Below, one piece after another: positions 20,583 through 29,578 of a stretch of 64,000 nt of DNA. The translations under genes and the position numbers were made by a program. Source of the DNA: CAVWDI01 sp963753725 (GTDB taxonomy: Bacteria > Chloroflexota > Anaerolineae > Anaerolineales > UBA4823); contig CAVWDI010000021.1 of the NCBI GenBank assembly GCA_963753725.1, positions 310,001-374,000 on the forward strand, given 5' to 3'. Position 1 is the first letter of the stretch, and each line of letters begins with the position of its first letter. The notes beneath the pieces are model-generated. The model searched no databases and was not told the origin of the DNA. It was given only the letters and a program-made list of their open reading frames with translations.

Positions 20583-21461
20583 CTAAGGACTGGCATAGAT
20601 ACCCAGATGATTACCAACCGCACGCTGCAGACCGGGCAAGCGGTGGTTGACGGGCGAGTTCAACACCCGAGGGCGGCTCATGACCCCTTCCACAACCAGG
20701 GTGGATGAACCGCCCCCATCCAGGTTAATGGCGTGGTAAGCGCCGTAATCTTTGAGGATCTGGGCCAGTTCGGACAATGTCGCCCCCTGGCTGTAACCCG
20801 GCTGGCGACCGTCTACAACCACCAGAATCAATTTTTTGTCATTCTTACCAATTCCCAGAGCAGTTCGCGGCTGCACATCCCCACCAGGTCCAGGCCTTAT
20901 TTTCCCCTTATCAAGCAGTAAATAATTACCAGATATGGCGCTCTGCATCTTCCCGATCGGTTTGTATAAACTGGCGCGCTTTTTGTTGCTGATATACACA
21001 GTTGGCTCGTTATCGGTAGGATTTGAATAGGCTTTCCCCTGCGAGGCAGCATAACCAATCACGTCCACCGGGTCGCCGCTGTGGGGATAGTAATTCAATA
21101 TTGAGTTATCGTACCAGGGTGTAAACCCATCGCCGTTGATCGCAATTTGCAGATCAAATTCCGCCAGGAACTGCGAGGTTGTCCTGGCTTTGAGCGGCAG
21201 TTCTGCGCCCGGGTTGCCTGGGGTAACCAGCACTTCCACCCCGTCCGCAGCCAGGTTGACCGTTACCACATGGATCACCATCGGCCTGGGTGTGTTGCGT
21301 ACTTCACGGGTATAGACCACGCCCTGGTACAGGTTTTCGGTAACGGCTGGCGGTTGGGGGCGAAGGAATATCCAGGCAACGCGTCCGGCTAGAATGCTTC
21401 CCAAACAGAAAACCAACAGGATTGGGATTAGACATGAGAAGTAGAGCAGTTTTTTTAACAT
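20583..21461 (-). CDS. Phosphodiester glycosidase (NAGPA-domain) family protein, membrane-anchored
   Basis: About 292 residues. One N-terminal hydrophobic segment (LLYFSCLIPILLVFCLGSILAG) anchors or exports it, and the rest matches the NAGPA domain: YTREVRNTPRPMVIHVVTVNL, AINGDGF, PRTALGIGKNDKKLILVVVDGRQPGYSQGATLSELAQIL, and HAINLDGGGSSTLVV. The family is named after the enzyme that uncovers mannose-6-phosphate; bacterial members act on cell-wall or exopolysaccharide phosphodiesters, mostly untested. ATG 21461 is chosen because it puts the signal anchor at the very start; ATG 21545 is possible. It stands alone between convergent and divergent neighbours. Confidence 0.85.
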   Translation of the reverse strand: MLKKLLYFSCLIPILLVFCLGSILAGRVAWIFLRPQPPAVTENLYQGVVYTREVRNTPRPMVIHVVTVNLAADGVEVLVTPGNPGAELPLKARTTSQFLAEFDLQIAINGDGFTPWYDNSILNYYPHSGDPVDVIGYAASQGKAYSNPTDNEPTVYISNKKRASLYKPIGKMQSAISGNYLLLDKGKIRPGPGGDVQPRTALGIGKNDKKLILVVVDGRQPGYSQGATLSELAQILKDYGAYHAINLDGGGSSTLVVEGVMSRPRVLNSPVNHRLPGLQRAVGNHLGIYASP

Positions 21462-21545
21462 GGTGATGGGGTTGAAGTTCCTCAGAAGGGCCACGAGTAT
21501 ACCGCAGTGGAAGGGAACAATCAAGCAGCGATACAGCAGCCGCAC

Positions 21546-22017
21546 TAGGACGAAGGTAAAAGAAGGGAATATTCAATTTCGAAAGTTCTGAAAAGTTGAA
21601 TGACCAGATTTGTGCAACGTAAAAACTGATAAGATTGCAGGTGGCGGTGAGCTCCCGTGGTCCACGGCGCTTGGGTTTGATTTATTGATTAAAAAACCAA
21701 TGAGGAACGAATGCTTGCCCACTAATCTATGCTAAAGTACTGAAACACAAATCTTCGCGAGTATCCTGAAATAACCATCCACGAATACCTTCGGCACGAA
21801 TACACGAATATCTGTTTAGGGAATGGGAATTTAGAAAGGTATGCAGCCGAAGGGATATTGGTGAATTCATTCGATAGACAAGAAGGTCTTATATAATAAC
21901 AAAACAGAAGTTTTATTAGCAAGCCAATTAACAGCGCAATGCTTTCAGGAGTTCAATCCGCTATTAGATGTTTTTATAATCTTCAGGAATGTATAATTAG
22001 GCAGGAGGATTGATTTT
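21546..22017. other. Intergenic region without a recognised gene
   Basis: About 470 bases between the glycosidase and the FMN reductase. No reading frame with recognisable protein, no tRNA and no clear terminator are seen. A short palindrome around CCGTGGTCCACGG lies near 21656-21668, and AT-rich sequence near 21890-21900 could hold the promoter of the next gene. Nothing further can be supported. Confidence 0.4.
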
Positions 22018-22588
22018 ATGACATCAAAACTGGTAGTTCTGAAAGGCAGCCCAAAGGAGAACGGCAACAGCTCGACCTTGGCAAATCATGCTATCCAGGG
22101 AGCCAGGGATTCCGGCGCCGAGATCGAAGAATTTTTCCTGCACAATATGGACATCAACCCATGCGATGCGTGCGATTTCTGCAAAGGTCTGGAGGGGGGA
22201 AGCTGCATCGTGGAGGACGATATGCAGCAAATCTATCCAAAACTTATCTCGGCGGATGCGATATTGCTTGCCAGTCCAATCTACTGGTTTACAATCAGCG
22301 CCCAATTGAAAGCTTGCATCGATAGATGGTATGCATTAGAAGGACCCGAAGGATATTTACTGGCCGGGAAGCGCTTCGGGGTTGTGCTGGCTTACGGCGA
22401 CAGCGATCCATATAATTCAGGTGCAGTCAACGCGATTCGATACTATCCAGGATATGTGCAGTTATCTGGAAGCGGAACTGGTTGGCGTTGTTTATGGGAG
22501 CGCACCAGATCCAGGAGATATTAAAAAGCTGCCGGAAACGCTTCAGCAAGCGTATGATCTGGGGGACAAACTGGCGGTGATGGAATGA
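22018..22588 (+). CDS. NADPH-dependent FMN reductase / flavodoxin-like oxidoreductase (one frameshift)
   Basis: About 190 residues with a flavodoxin fold: VVLKGSPKENGNSSTLANHAIQGA (FMN phosphate loop), a CDACDFCKG segment typical of iron-sulfur-flavoprotein and multimeric FMN reductase relatives, and LLASPIYWFTISAQLKACIDRWY contacting the flavin ring. ATG 22018 has AGGAGG upstream. Near 22440 the frame breaks; removing one T gives AIRTIQDMCSYLEAELVGVVYGSAP and the stop at 22586-22588. The cysteine pair may bind metal or be redox active but does not complete a four-cysteine cluster site. Its stop lies 8 bases from the convergent oppF stop. Confidence 0.82.
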
Positions 22589-22596
22589 GGTTTGGA

Positions 22597-23649
22597 TCAA
22601 TCAGTTAGTGAGAGCTCGCCGGGATAGTGGCAAGAGACCCAATGATCCGCTTCTAATTCAACCAGCGTAGGTTCTTCCGCTTTGCAAAGTTCGCGATCGA
22701 ATCCTACCGGACAGCGGGATTGGAAACGGCAGCCTGCAGGTCGATCTATGGATATCTCCGGGTCACCCTTGAGGATGATTTGTTTTCTCTTTAATTTACT
22801 AGCTGGGTCGGGTATGGGTACTGCGGATAATAATGTGATTGTATACGGGTGAAGCGGTTTGTGGAAGAGTGTATTGCGGTCGGCGAGTTCCATGATCGCG
22901 CCGAGATATAAAACCGCTAACCGGTCACAAAAATATTCGGCGATAATCAGGTCGTGAATGATAAACAAATAGGTCAGTTCCCTGCGCCTCTGAATACTTT
23001 TCAACAGGTTCAATATTTGAGCCTGGATCGAAACATCCAGAGCCGAAACAGGTTCATCCAGGATGACAAGATCAGGCTCGAGAATCAGGGACCTGGCAAT
23101 CCCAATACGCTGCCTTTGTCCGCCTGAAAACTCGTGCGGCTTTCGTTCTAATTGGTCAGGGGTTATGCCGACCTGAAAAAGAATTTCCTCAACTCGATCC
23201 AATCTTTCCTGTTTGTCACCCAATTGGTGAACAATCAAGGGTTCTTCAACCGCCGATTTGATGGTCATCCTTGGGTCTAACGAGGAATACGGGTCTTGAA
23301 AAACGATCTGCATCCGTCTTCGAAAAGCCTGTAACTCTTTATACTTAAGTTCGATCAGATTAATGCCATCAAGATAAACATCCCCGGCGGTAGGTTTGGT
23401 CAGTTGCAGGATGCACCTGGCAATGGTAGATTTTCCGCATCCCGATTCGCCCACCAATCCGAATGTCTCGCCTTTTTTTACATCAAAAGAAACACCATCA
23501 ACTGCACGAAGCCGTTCTTCCCTCATACCCAGAAAACCACCTCTCCTGAGAGAATAGTCTTTGACAAGTTCATTCACCCACAGTAGGAACGAATCCTGTG
23601 CGCCTCTTAAACCCGGTAATAGATCTTTCGTTAATTGAATCTCATTCAT
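22597..23649 (-). CDS. oppF: Oligopeptide/dipeptide ABC transporter ATPase 2
   Basis: Intact 350-residue ABC ATPase of the OppF/DppF type. It has Walker A GESGCGKST, signature FSGGQRQRIGIARSL, Walker B DLVILDEPVSALD, H-loop LFIIHDL, and the C-terminal oligopeptide-binding Fe-S-like cysteine region CRFQSRCPVGFDRELC found in this subfamily. It is the last gene of the minus-strand set C-B-D-F that starts at 26595. It lies 21 bases after oppD. Regulated with the rest by the operator at 26683. Confidence 0.93.
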   Translation of the reverse strand: MNEIQLTKDLLPGLRGAQDSFLLWVNELVKDYSLRRGGFLGMREERLRAVDGVSFDVKKGETFGLVGESGCGKSTIARCILQLTKPTAGDVYLDGINLIELKYKELQAFRRRMQIVFQDPYSSLDPRMTIKSAVEEPLIVHQLGDKQERLDRVEEILFQVGITPDQLERKPHEFSGGQRQRIGIARSLILEPDLVILDEPVSALDVSIQAQILNLLKSIQRRRELTYLFIIHDLIIAEYFCDRLAVLYLGAIMELADRNTLFHKPLHPYTITLLSAVPIPDPASKLKRKQIILKGDPEISIDRPAGCRFQSRCPVGFDRELCKAEEPTLVELEADHWVSCHYPGELSLTD

Positions 23650-23670
23650 AGGTAAAAGGGTTCAATCCTC

Positions 23671-24693
23671 TCAGCCGGTCTGATTCCAACGGTCTTCCGC
23701 AAAGTGGCATTCTGATATGACAAGGTTGTTACCATCAGCTAACTGAACAGGAAGCGGAATTACCCGTTTGCAGATATCCAACCCATTCCCAAGCGGGCAG
23801 CGCGGTTCAAATGTACATCCAGGAGGAAGGTTCACGATGCTGGGCGGCACACCTGGAATTGTGGGCAGTTCACCAGCCTCTAACATTTCGGGGTTGGGTA
23901 CTGATTTTAATAAAGCCTCCGTGTAAGGGTGGTTTTGAGATAGAAATATCTGATGCTTGCTGGCCTGCTCAACAATTTTCCCGGCGTACATGACCAACAC
24001 TTTGTCACAAAACTCTGCGACAAGTCCGAAATTGTGAGTTATGAGGATCACAGCAGTTTGACGCTCATCCACCAATTTTTCTAGTATTTGCAGTACCTGC
24101 GCCTGGGTGGTCACATCCAGGGCGGTGGTTGGTTCGTCTGCAATCAGGATGTCGGGGTCATTTGCAAGAGCAATAGCGATCATCACACGCTGCCGCATGC
24201 CGCCCGAGTACTGGTGCGGGTAATCGCCGAGGCGTTTTTCCGCATTGGGCACCTCTACATCTCTCAGCAATTCAACGGCTTTGTCTTTCGCCTCGCGGGA
24301 ACTGATGCCTTTCTGGTGCTTTTTAATGATTTCAGTGATCTGTTTTCCAATGGTCATTACCGGGTCAAGGGAAGTCAAAGGATCCTGAAATATTAAAGAT
24401 ATTTCCTTGCCGCGGATTGACTGCATTTCCCGGTCAGAAAAGGTTGAGATATGCCTACCTTTTAGAATTATGGTTCCGGATGTGATGCGACCGGGAGGTT
24501 CGATTAATCCCAAGATGGCAAGCGCAGTTACAGATTTTCCGCAGCCTGATTCGCCTACAATGCCCACTTTTTGAGAGCGTTCAATGTCAAAACTGATATC
24601 CCGTACAGCCTGAAAATCACCATCGCGGGTCGCGAATTCAACCGTTAGGTTATTTACACTGAGGACAATATTACTGCGTTCGGCGTCTATCAT
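23671..24693 (-). CDS. oppD: Oligopeptide/dipeptide ABC transporter ATPase 1
   Basis: Intact 340-residue ABC ATPase of the OppD/DppD type, with Walker A GESGCGKSV, Q-loop LIFQDPLTSLDP, signature YSGGMRQRVMIAIAL, Walker B DILIADEPTTALD, and the C-terminal cysteine region CTFEPRCPLGNGLDIC. ATG 24693 lies 6 bases past the corrected oppB stop. It powers import together with OppF. Codon frame is clean. Confidence 0.93.
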   Translation of the reverse strand: MIDAERSNIVLSVNNLTVEFATRDGDFQAVRDISFDIERSQKVGIVGESGCGKSVTALAILGLIEPPGRITSGTIILKGRHISTFSDREMQSIRGKEISLIFQDPLTSLDPVMTIGKQITEIIKKHQKGISSREAKDKAVELLRDVEVPNAEKRLGDYPHQYSGGMRQRVMIAIALANDPDILIADEPTTALDVTTQAQVLQILEKLVDERQTAVILITHNFGLVAEFCDKVLVMYAGKIVEQASKHQIFLSQNHPYTEALLKSVPNPEMLEAGELPTIPGVPPSIVNLPPGCTFEPRCPLGNGLDICKRVIPLPVQLADGNNLVISECHFAEDRWNQTG

Positions 24694-24699
24694 ATTTTT

Positions 24700-25724
24700 C
24701 TAGCTTTCTTCAGCGCCCTGGATACGGGTACGCGGGTCAATAACTCCGTACATAATTTCAATAATCAGATTAACCAACACAAACAATGTCGCGCTCAGCA
24801 GAAAGAAAGCCTGGGCGACGGCATAATCCTTCCTTACAGAAAATCCACCACCATCGACCCAACGCCTGGCCAAGCAAATATTTTTTCAACCAGCACACTG
24901 CCGGTTAATAACTCAGCCAGGATCAACCCGCCGACTGTAAGGGTGGGCAGGATGGCGTTCGGCATGGCATGGCGAACATAGGTCGACCACTGGCTTATCC
25001 CTTTGCTGCGCACAACCAGTGTAAATGGTTCCCGGGATACATCCAATAAATTGGCGCGCAGCATCCGCACCAGGAAAGCGAACGGCGCCAGCGCTAATGT
25101 TATCGCCGGCAACAATAAGTGCAGGGAAGCGTCGCGTAATGTGTCCAATTGACCAGCGATGAGCGCATCGACCGTATACAAACCTGTCACATCCGGCGGG
25201 GGGGTCATGCGAGGATCAAGGCGCCCCTCCGGTCCAGGCAGGATTTGTAAAGTTTCGAAAAAAACCATCAATAAGATCAGAGCAAACCAGAATGAGGGGA
25301 CACCCTGACCAAAGGACGACAGAGAACGGACGATACGGTCCATGGTCGGGCTTTTTCTATAAGTCGCTAACAAGGCCAGTATAACCGCCGCAGAAACTGC
25401 GATCATAAAAGCAAATAAAGCGAGCTCAATGGTTGCAGGAAAACGTTTAGAAAAAAGGTCTTGAACGGATTGACCTGCGCTGAAAGAAAATCCCCAATCT
25501 CCCTTGAAGAAATCGGTTATATACTGAAAATATTGGATATGCATGGGCTGGTCCAACCCCATTTCTCTAATAATTCCTTCAACCGCTTCATCCGGCGCTA
25601 ATGGTCCAGCAATCAGCCGGGCAGGATTTCCCGGGATGACGCGGAGCAAGAAAAAGGATACGACAGAAGCTCCAATGATGGTTATTATTGAACTTATCGA
25701 TTTATTGCCAATCACTCTGAACAA
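24700..25724 (-). CDS. oppB: Oligopeptide/dipeptide ABC transporter permease 1 (one frameshift)
   Basis: Membrane permease of the DppB type, about 341 residues when joined. It starts MFRVIGNKSISSIITIIGASVVSFFLLRVIPGNPA at TTG 25724, with GGAG 7 bases upstream, and carries the EAA-type loop VVRSKGISQWSTYVRHAMPNAILP. At about 24838 a TTTT run ends the frame; one more T gives VVDFSVRKDYAVAQAFFLLSATLFVLVNLIIEIMYGVIDPRTR, the canonical DppB end, with a stop at 24700-24702. It follows oppC by 16 bases. Confidence 0.88.
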
Positions 25725-25740
25725 AATAAATCTCCACCGG

Positions 25741-26595
25741 TCAGGAAGTTATATGGCGAGGATCAAGGATGTCACGCATGCGATCGCCAAGACTATTGGC
25801 GGCAATGACGGCAATCAAGAGACCCAAGCCCGGGAAAAACCCGATCCACCAGCGTCCGGTAAGGGCATACTTGAGACCATCCGTGATCATCGCCCCCCAT
25901 TCGGGGGTGGGTATTTGGGCGCCCAAACCTACAAAACCCAGGGCTGCCAGCGCCAGGATGGCATATCCAAAGGAGAGCGAAGCCTGGACAAAGAGGGTGG
26001 AAAACACATTCGGGATAACATGGTGACTCATGATACGCATGCGGGAGGATCCGATCGCTCTGGCTGCCTCAATGTATTGGATTGAACGAATGCGGAGCAC
26101 ATCGCTACGAATCACGCGTGCATACCACGGGATTGTAGCGATGATTATGCCGAGTGCGGCTGTCTGGATGCCAACCCCCAATCCGACGGTAACCGCCATG
26201 GCCAGGATGAGCGGAGGAAAAGCTAAAATTGCATCCATGATTCGCATAACAACATTATCAAACTTGCCCCCTATAGTGCCTGCGATAAGCCCGGTAATAC
26301 CGCCAATCAATGCGCCCAGTACGACAACAAAGGTGCCCACGACCAAAGATATGCGTGCGCCGGCAATAAAGCGAGCCAGGACGTCACGGCCGGTTCCGTC
26401 TGTTCCCATTGGGTGATCCAGGGATGGCGCTTGAAGCGCTGAACTAACATCTGTATACAACGGGTCAATGGGCCAGATGATTGGACCAAATATGGAAATA
26501 CCAATCAGCGCGAGCAGAAGCGCTACGGGAATTAACAAATTTACATCCGAATAGATATATTTAATTCCTTGTTTGATCTGATGAAGTATTTTCAT
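25741..26595 (-). CDS. oppC: Oligopeptide/dipeptide ABC transporter permease 2
   Basis: Intact permease of the DppC type, 284 residues from ATG 26595. The N-terminal domain HPMGTDGTGRDVLARFIAGARISL is the standard OppC signature, and the EAA loop is RAIGSSRMRIMSHHVIPNVFSTL. An in-frame earlier start at 26652 would lie close to the promoter. As the first gene of the minus-strand operon it is read from the promoter at 26673-26701, whose spacer carries a LacI-type operator. Importers of this type carry di- and oligopeptides, nickel complexes or glutathione-like compounds. Confidence 0.92.
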   Translation of the reverse strand: MKILHQIKQGIKYIYSDVNLLIPVALLLALIGISIFGPIIWPIDPLYTDVSSALQAPSLDHPMGTDGTGRDVLARFIAGARISLVVGTFVVVLGALIGGITGLIAGTIGGKFDNVVMRIMDAILAFPPLILAMAVTVGLGVGIQTAALGIIIATIPWYARVIRSDVLRIRSIQYIEAARAIGSSRMRIMSHHVIPNVFSTLFVQASLSFGYAILALAALGFVGLGAQIPTPEWGAMITDGLKYALTGRWWIGFFPGLGLLIAVIAANSLGDRMRDILDPRHITS

Positions 26596-26672
26596 GAGGA
26601 ATAAACTTTGTACAATTATCCTACAAAAACGCCGGGAATCATAATCTCTCAATCAAATTCGATAACCAAAGA

Positions 26673-26701
26673 ATTATAGGGACAAAGCGCTTTGCGGTCA
26701 A
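26673..26701 (-). promoter_or_regulatory. Promoter of the opp operon with operator O1 in its spacer
   Basis: On the minus strand, TTGACC (26701-26696) and TATAAT (26678-26673) are 17 bases apart. The perfect palindrome CAAAGCGCTTTG (26683-26694) lies inside the spacer, the classic position for repression by a LacI-family protein. The same core recurs at 26807, 26840 and 33223. Confidence 0.8.
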
Positions 26702-26799
26702 GCAGCGCAGAAAACCTGGTGTAGGAAAAAATAAAAAACATTTATACCCCTGTAAATCTTAAAATATCCGCAATTTCCGACAATTTTCGTCAAGATATC

Positions 26800-26828
26800 T
26801 TGACAATAAAGCGCTTTGCTTGTATATA
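26800..26828 (+). promoter_or_regulatory. Promoter of the peptide-binding-protein operon with operator O2 in its spacer
   Basis: TTGACA (26800-26805) and TATATA (26823-26828) are 17 bases apart, and TAAAGCGCTTTG (26807-26818) fills the spacer. This mirrors the divergent opp promoter about 100 bases away, so one repressor can close both. Confidence 0.8.
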
Positions 26829-26839
26829 TAACAGTAATG

Positions 26840-26852
26840 TAAAGGGCTTTGC
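26840..26852 (+). promoter_or_regulatory. Operator O3, one mismatch
   Basis: TAAAGGGCTTTGC differs from O2 by one base in the centre and lies just downstream of the expected transcription start. A second site close to the first would allow cooperative binding or looping with O1. Confidence 0.6.
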
Positions 26853-26916
26853 ATATGGGGTTATCGGGTTTTTTAAAATTTAAGTAAATCAAATTAAATA
26901 TTGGAGGAGAAATATC

Positions 26917-28608
26917 GTGAGCCATTTAAAGAATAATAAGATTGTCGTTATGGTTGCATTGGTTCTTTTGTTTTCATTGGTCCTGGTTTCCTGCACCAGT
27001 GCAGGAGCACCCAGCACAGCTGAACCAGCAGCCGAGGTGGAAGAGGAGCCGGCAGCCGAACCAGAAGAGGCCGAAGTTGAAGAACCAGCTGAAGAGCCGG
27101 AAGAAGCTGAACCTCTAATTGTAAACATGAGCGTGGCGCCTGGAACGCTTGACCCCGCCTGGGCAGTCGACGGCGCCGAGTTCATTCAGAACTTTTACGT
27201 GCGGTTAACGCAGTATCCGATCGTTGAAAAGGAAGACGGAACTTTCAAAACTGACCCCACCCTGCCGATGGAGCCCTATTTCGCAGAGTCCTGGGATATC
27301 AGCGAGGATGGGACAGAATATACCTTCCATTTAGCGGAAGGAGCCGTGTTCCCGAGTGGAGAACCTGTCAACGCCGAAGCGGTAAAGTACTCGATCGACC
27401 GTATTACCGGCATGGATACAGTCGGAGCCTATTACATTATTGATGGAATTTACGACCCCTACCTGATCCAGTCCGTTGAGGCGGTTGATGAAAATACAGT
27501 TGTCATCCAGTTGTCCATCCCCAATCCTAACTTCCTGGAAGACCTGACAATGCCCGCCGGTTCAATCCTTGATCCAAGCGTTGTTGAAGCGAACGGCGGC
27601 TGGGAAGCGTATGAGGTAAATGAATACGTCGCCAGCCATGCCTTTGGTTCAGGTCCATATTTGCTTGAAGAATACGAACCAAATGTAAAAGCTGTCCTGG
27701 TGGCTAACCCAGATTATTTTGGCGATCCTCCTGGGGCAGAGAAGATCATCGTCAATTTCATCAATCAAGACGAGACGCTGCTGCTTCAAGCCCGATCAGG
27801 AGCCGCTGACGTAACGATTGGTCTTTCCCCGCAATCGGTTGCCAGCCTGGAAGATGACCCCAACGTAAAGATAACCGCCAACGAGACTACCTACGCACAT
27901 CGCTTCGGATTGGCGAATACTAAACCGCCTCTTGATAATGTTAAATTCCGCGAGGCGTTATCGTATGCCGTTCCTTACGAGGCGATCATCGAAAATGTGG
28001 CCTTTGGATATGGGGACCTGTACTATGGGCCTTTCCCGCCCACAATGGGAGAATACAACCCGGAAATTGGCGCACCACGCGAATATGATATTGAAAAAGC
28101 CAAAGCTTTGATCGAGGAATCGGGCGTAGAAACGCCGGCGGATGTCGAAGTGGTATTTCAAGAAGGAAACACCACTCACGAGCAAATCCTGACCATCCTT
28201 CAGGGTGAGTTCAGCAAAATCGGCGTAAACCTGATCCTCAAACAACTGGCGGCGGTCGATTTCACCAATGCCGTTGAAGGTCATGAAGCTCAAGCCCATA
28301 TGAGATATGACGGGACGGGCGTTTATGATGCCGGATATTTCATGGGATTTGACATGGTTTGCGCTTTGATGGACTCCTATAATGTCAACGAGATTTGCAT
28401 CCCTGGAGCTGACGATATCATCTGGGAGGCAAGGCAGGAACTTGATCCAGAAGTCAGGCAGGAAAAATGGGACGAAATCCAGCAGATGTGGGTTGATAAT
28501 TCCCCGTTCATCCCTGTGTACCTGGATGTAAACACAACCGTTCTGGCAGAGGATGTCAAAGAATTCGTATGGTCACACCTGCAGGAGCTGCGGTATATCT
28601 CTAAATAA
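26917..28608 (+). CDS. Peptide ABC transporter substrate-binding lipoprotein (DppA/OppA family)
   Basis: Intact 563-residue protein from GTG 26917 with GGAGGAG upstream. Lipobox LVSC follows a hydrophobic signal segment; a 40-residue Glu/Pro/Ala linker links the lipid anchor to the SBP_bac_5 domain (TLDPAWAVDGAEFIQNFYVRL, EDGTEYTFHLAEGAVFPSGEPVNAEAVKYSIDRI). It captures peptides or similar ligands for the OppBCDF complex encoded divergently. It is first in a plus-strand operon with the racemase-like, DUF1028, M24 and SnoaL-like genes, behind the promoter at 26800. The acidic linker resembles that of the LivK protein at 6519. Confidence 0.92.
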   Translation: MSHLKNNKIVVMVALVLLFSLVLVSCTSAGAPSTAEPAAEVEEEPAAEPEEAEVEEPAEEPEEAEPLIVNMSVAPGTLDPAWAVDGAEFIQNFYVRLTQYPIVEKEDGTFKTDPTLPMEPYFAESWDISEDGTEYTFHLAEGAVFPSGEPVNAEAVKYSIDRITGMDTVGAYYIIDGIYDPYLIQSVEAVDENTVVIQLSIPNPNFLEDLTMPAGSILDPSVVEANGGWEAYEVNEYVASHAFGSGPYLLEEYEPNVKAVLVANPDYFGDPPGAEKIIVNFINQDETLLLQARSGAADVTIGLSPQSVASLEDDPNVKITANETTYAHRFGLANTKPPLDNVKFREALSYAVPYEAIIENVAFGYGDLYYGPFPPTMGEYNPEIGAPREYDIEKAKALIEESGVETPADVEVVFQEGNTTHEQILTILQGEFSKIGVNLILKQLAAVDFTNAVEGHEAQAHMRYDGTGVYDAGYFMGFDMVCALMDSYNVNEICIPGADDIIWEARQELDPEVRQEKWDEIQQMWVDNSPFIPVYLDVNTTVLAEDVKEFVWSHLQELRYISK

Positions 28609-28682
28609 CCGGTAAACCATCGTTTCAAATCTATCTATTTCTGGATGGGTAAGTCGATACATAAAATTCAGAATAAGCTCTA

Positions 28683-28725
28683 ATATCTCGATGCTGTGTT
28701 CCCTCAAGGATCAGCATCGAGATAT
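28683..28725 (+). promoter_or_regulatory. Perfect 14-pair hairpin after the binding-protein gene
   Basis: ATATCTCGATGCTG (28683-28696) pairs perfectly with 28712-28725 around a 15-base loop, 75 bases after the stop. No T-run follows. It probably protects the 3' end of the binding-protein message or limits read-through into the downstream genes, like the hairpin after livK. Confidence 0.6.
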
Positions 28726-28829
28726 ATACCCAATATCAATTAAATTCGTTTGTTAATCTGGTTTTTTATATTTTCCTGTCTGGCAATTTATTAATGGTGT
28801 CAGCCTGAAAAAACGAGGTGAGTAATAAT

Positions 28830-29549
28830 ATGAAAAAGATACTGTACGCTAATCCGGTTGGAATTAAGGATTTTGACGAAGAAACCGAAGAATTGATCGC
28901 AGCAATAAAGTCTCCAGGATTTGAACCCGTGGTTAAATCGCTGGACGAAGGTCCTCCGCACCTCGAGTACCATACCTACGAACACGAGGCTCTGGGACCA
29001 CTGCTGCAAATGTTTGTTGATGCAGAAAAGGATGGGTTTTCAGCTGGAATAATCGGGTGTTTCTATGACGGCGGGCTAAGAGAGCTGCGTGAAATTGTGA
29101 GTATGCCGGTTGTAGGAATGGCTGAAGCAGCCCTGGCGCTGGCCGCAACAATGGGGCACAAGTTCTCAATTATCGTTGGGCGCCGGAAATGGATACCCAA
29201 GATGCATGATAACGCCGTGCTATACGGTCATGAACGGCGTCTGGCTTCCTTTAGAACCGTTGACATGGGGATCCCCGAAGTACTGACCGATCCACAGGGA
29301 TTTTTTGATCGCTGTATCGAAGAAACTAACCTGGCCGCAAAAGAAGACGGCGCTGAAGTAGTTGTCCTGTCCGAAATGGCGACGCCGGCTTTCTGGGAAC
29401 AGGCTAAAAAAGAAGCGATCATTCCGATTGTTGATCCAGGGGTGGTTTGCTGGAAGTTTGCTGAGATGGTGGCAGATTTATATGACCGGATAGGTCTCAG
29501 CCACTCGAAATATGGAGGCTACGAAGCGCCTCCGCAAGACGAAAGATAA
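28830..29549 (+). CDS. Asp/Glu/hydantoin racemase-family protein lacking the second catalytic Cys
   Basis: A 239-residue protein of the Asp/Glu/hydantoin racemase superfamily. ATG 28830 is preferred to GTG 28818 on ribosome-site spacing. The first catalytic cysteine is present in AGIIGCFYDGGLRELREIVSMPVVGMAEA. In the second position, where hydantoin racemases read VLGCAGM, the sequence is VVLSEMATPAFW, so no cysteine is there. A two-base racemisation mechanism therefore looks unlikely; single-cysteine relatives include isomerases and decarboxylases. It lies inside the peptide-import operon, so it may act on an amino-acid-derived ring or acid produced from the imported compound. Confidence 0.82.
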   Translation: MKKILYANPVGIKDFDEETEELIAAIKSPGFEPVVKSLDEGPPHLEYHTYEHEALGPLLQMFVDAEKDGFSAGIIGCFYDGGLRELREIVSMPVVGMAEAALALAATMGHKFSIIVGRRKWIPKMHDNAVLYGHERRLASFRTVDMGIPEVLTDPQGFFDRCIEETNLAAKEDGAEVVVLSEMATPAFWEQAKKEAIIPIVDPGVVCWKFAEMVADLYDRIGLSHSKYGGYEAPPQDER

Positions 29550-29578
29550 AATTAAGATATAAGATACCGGAGAGGATT

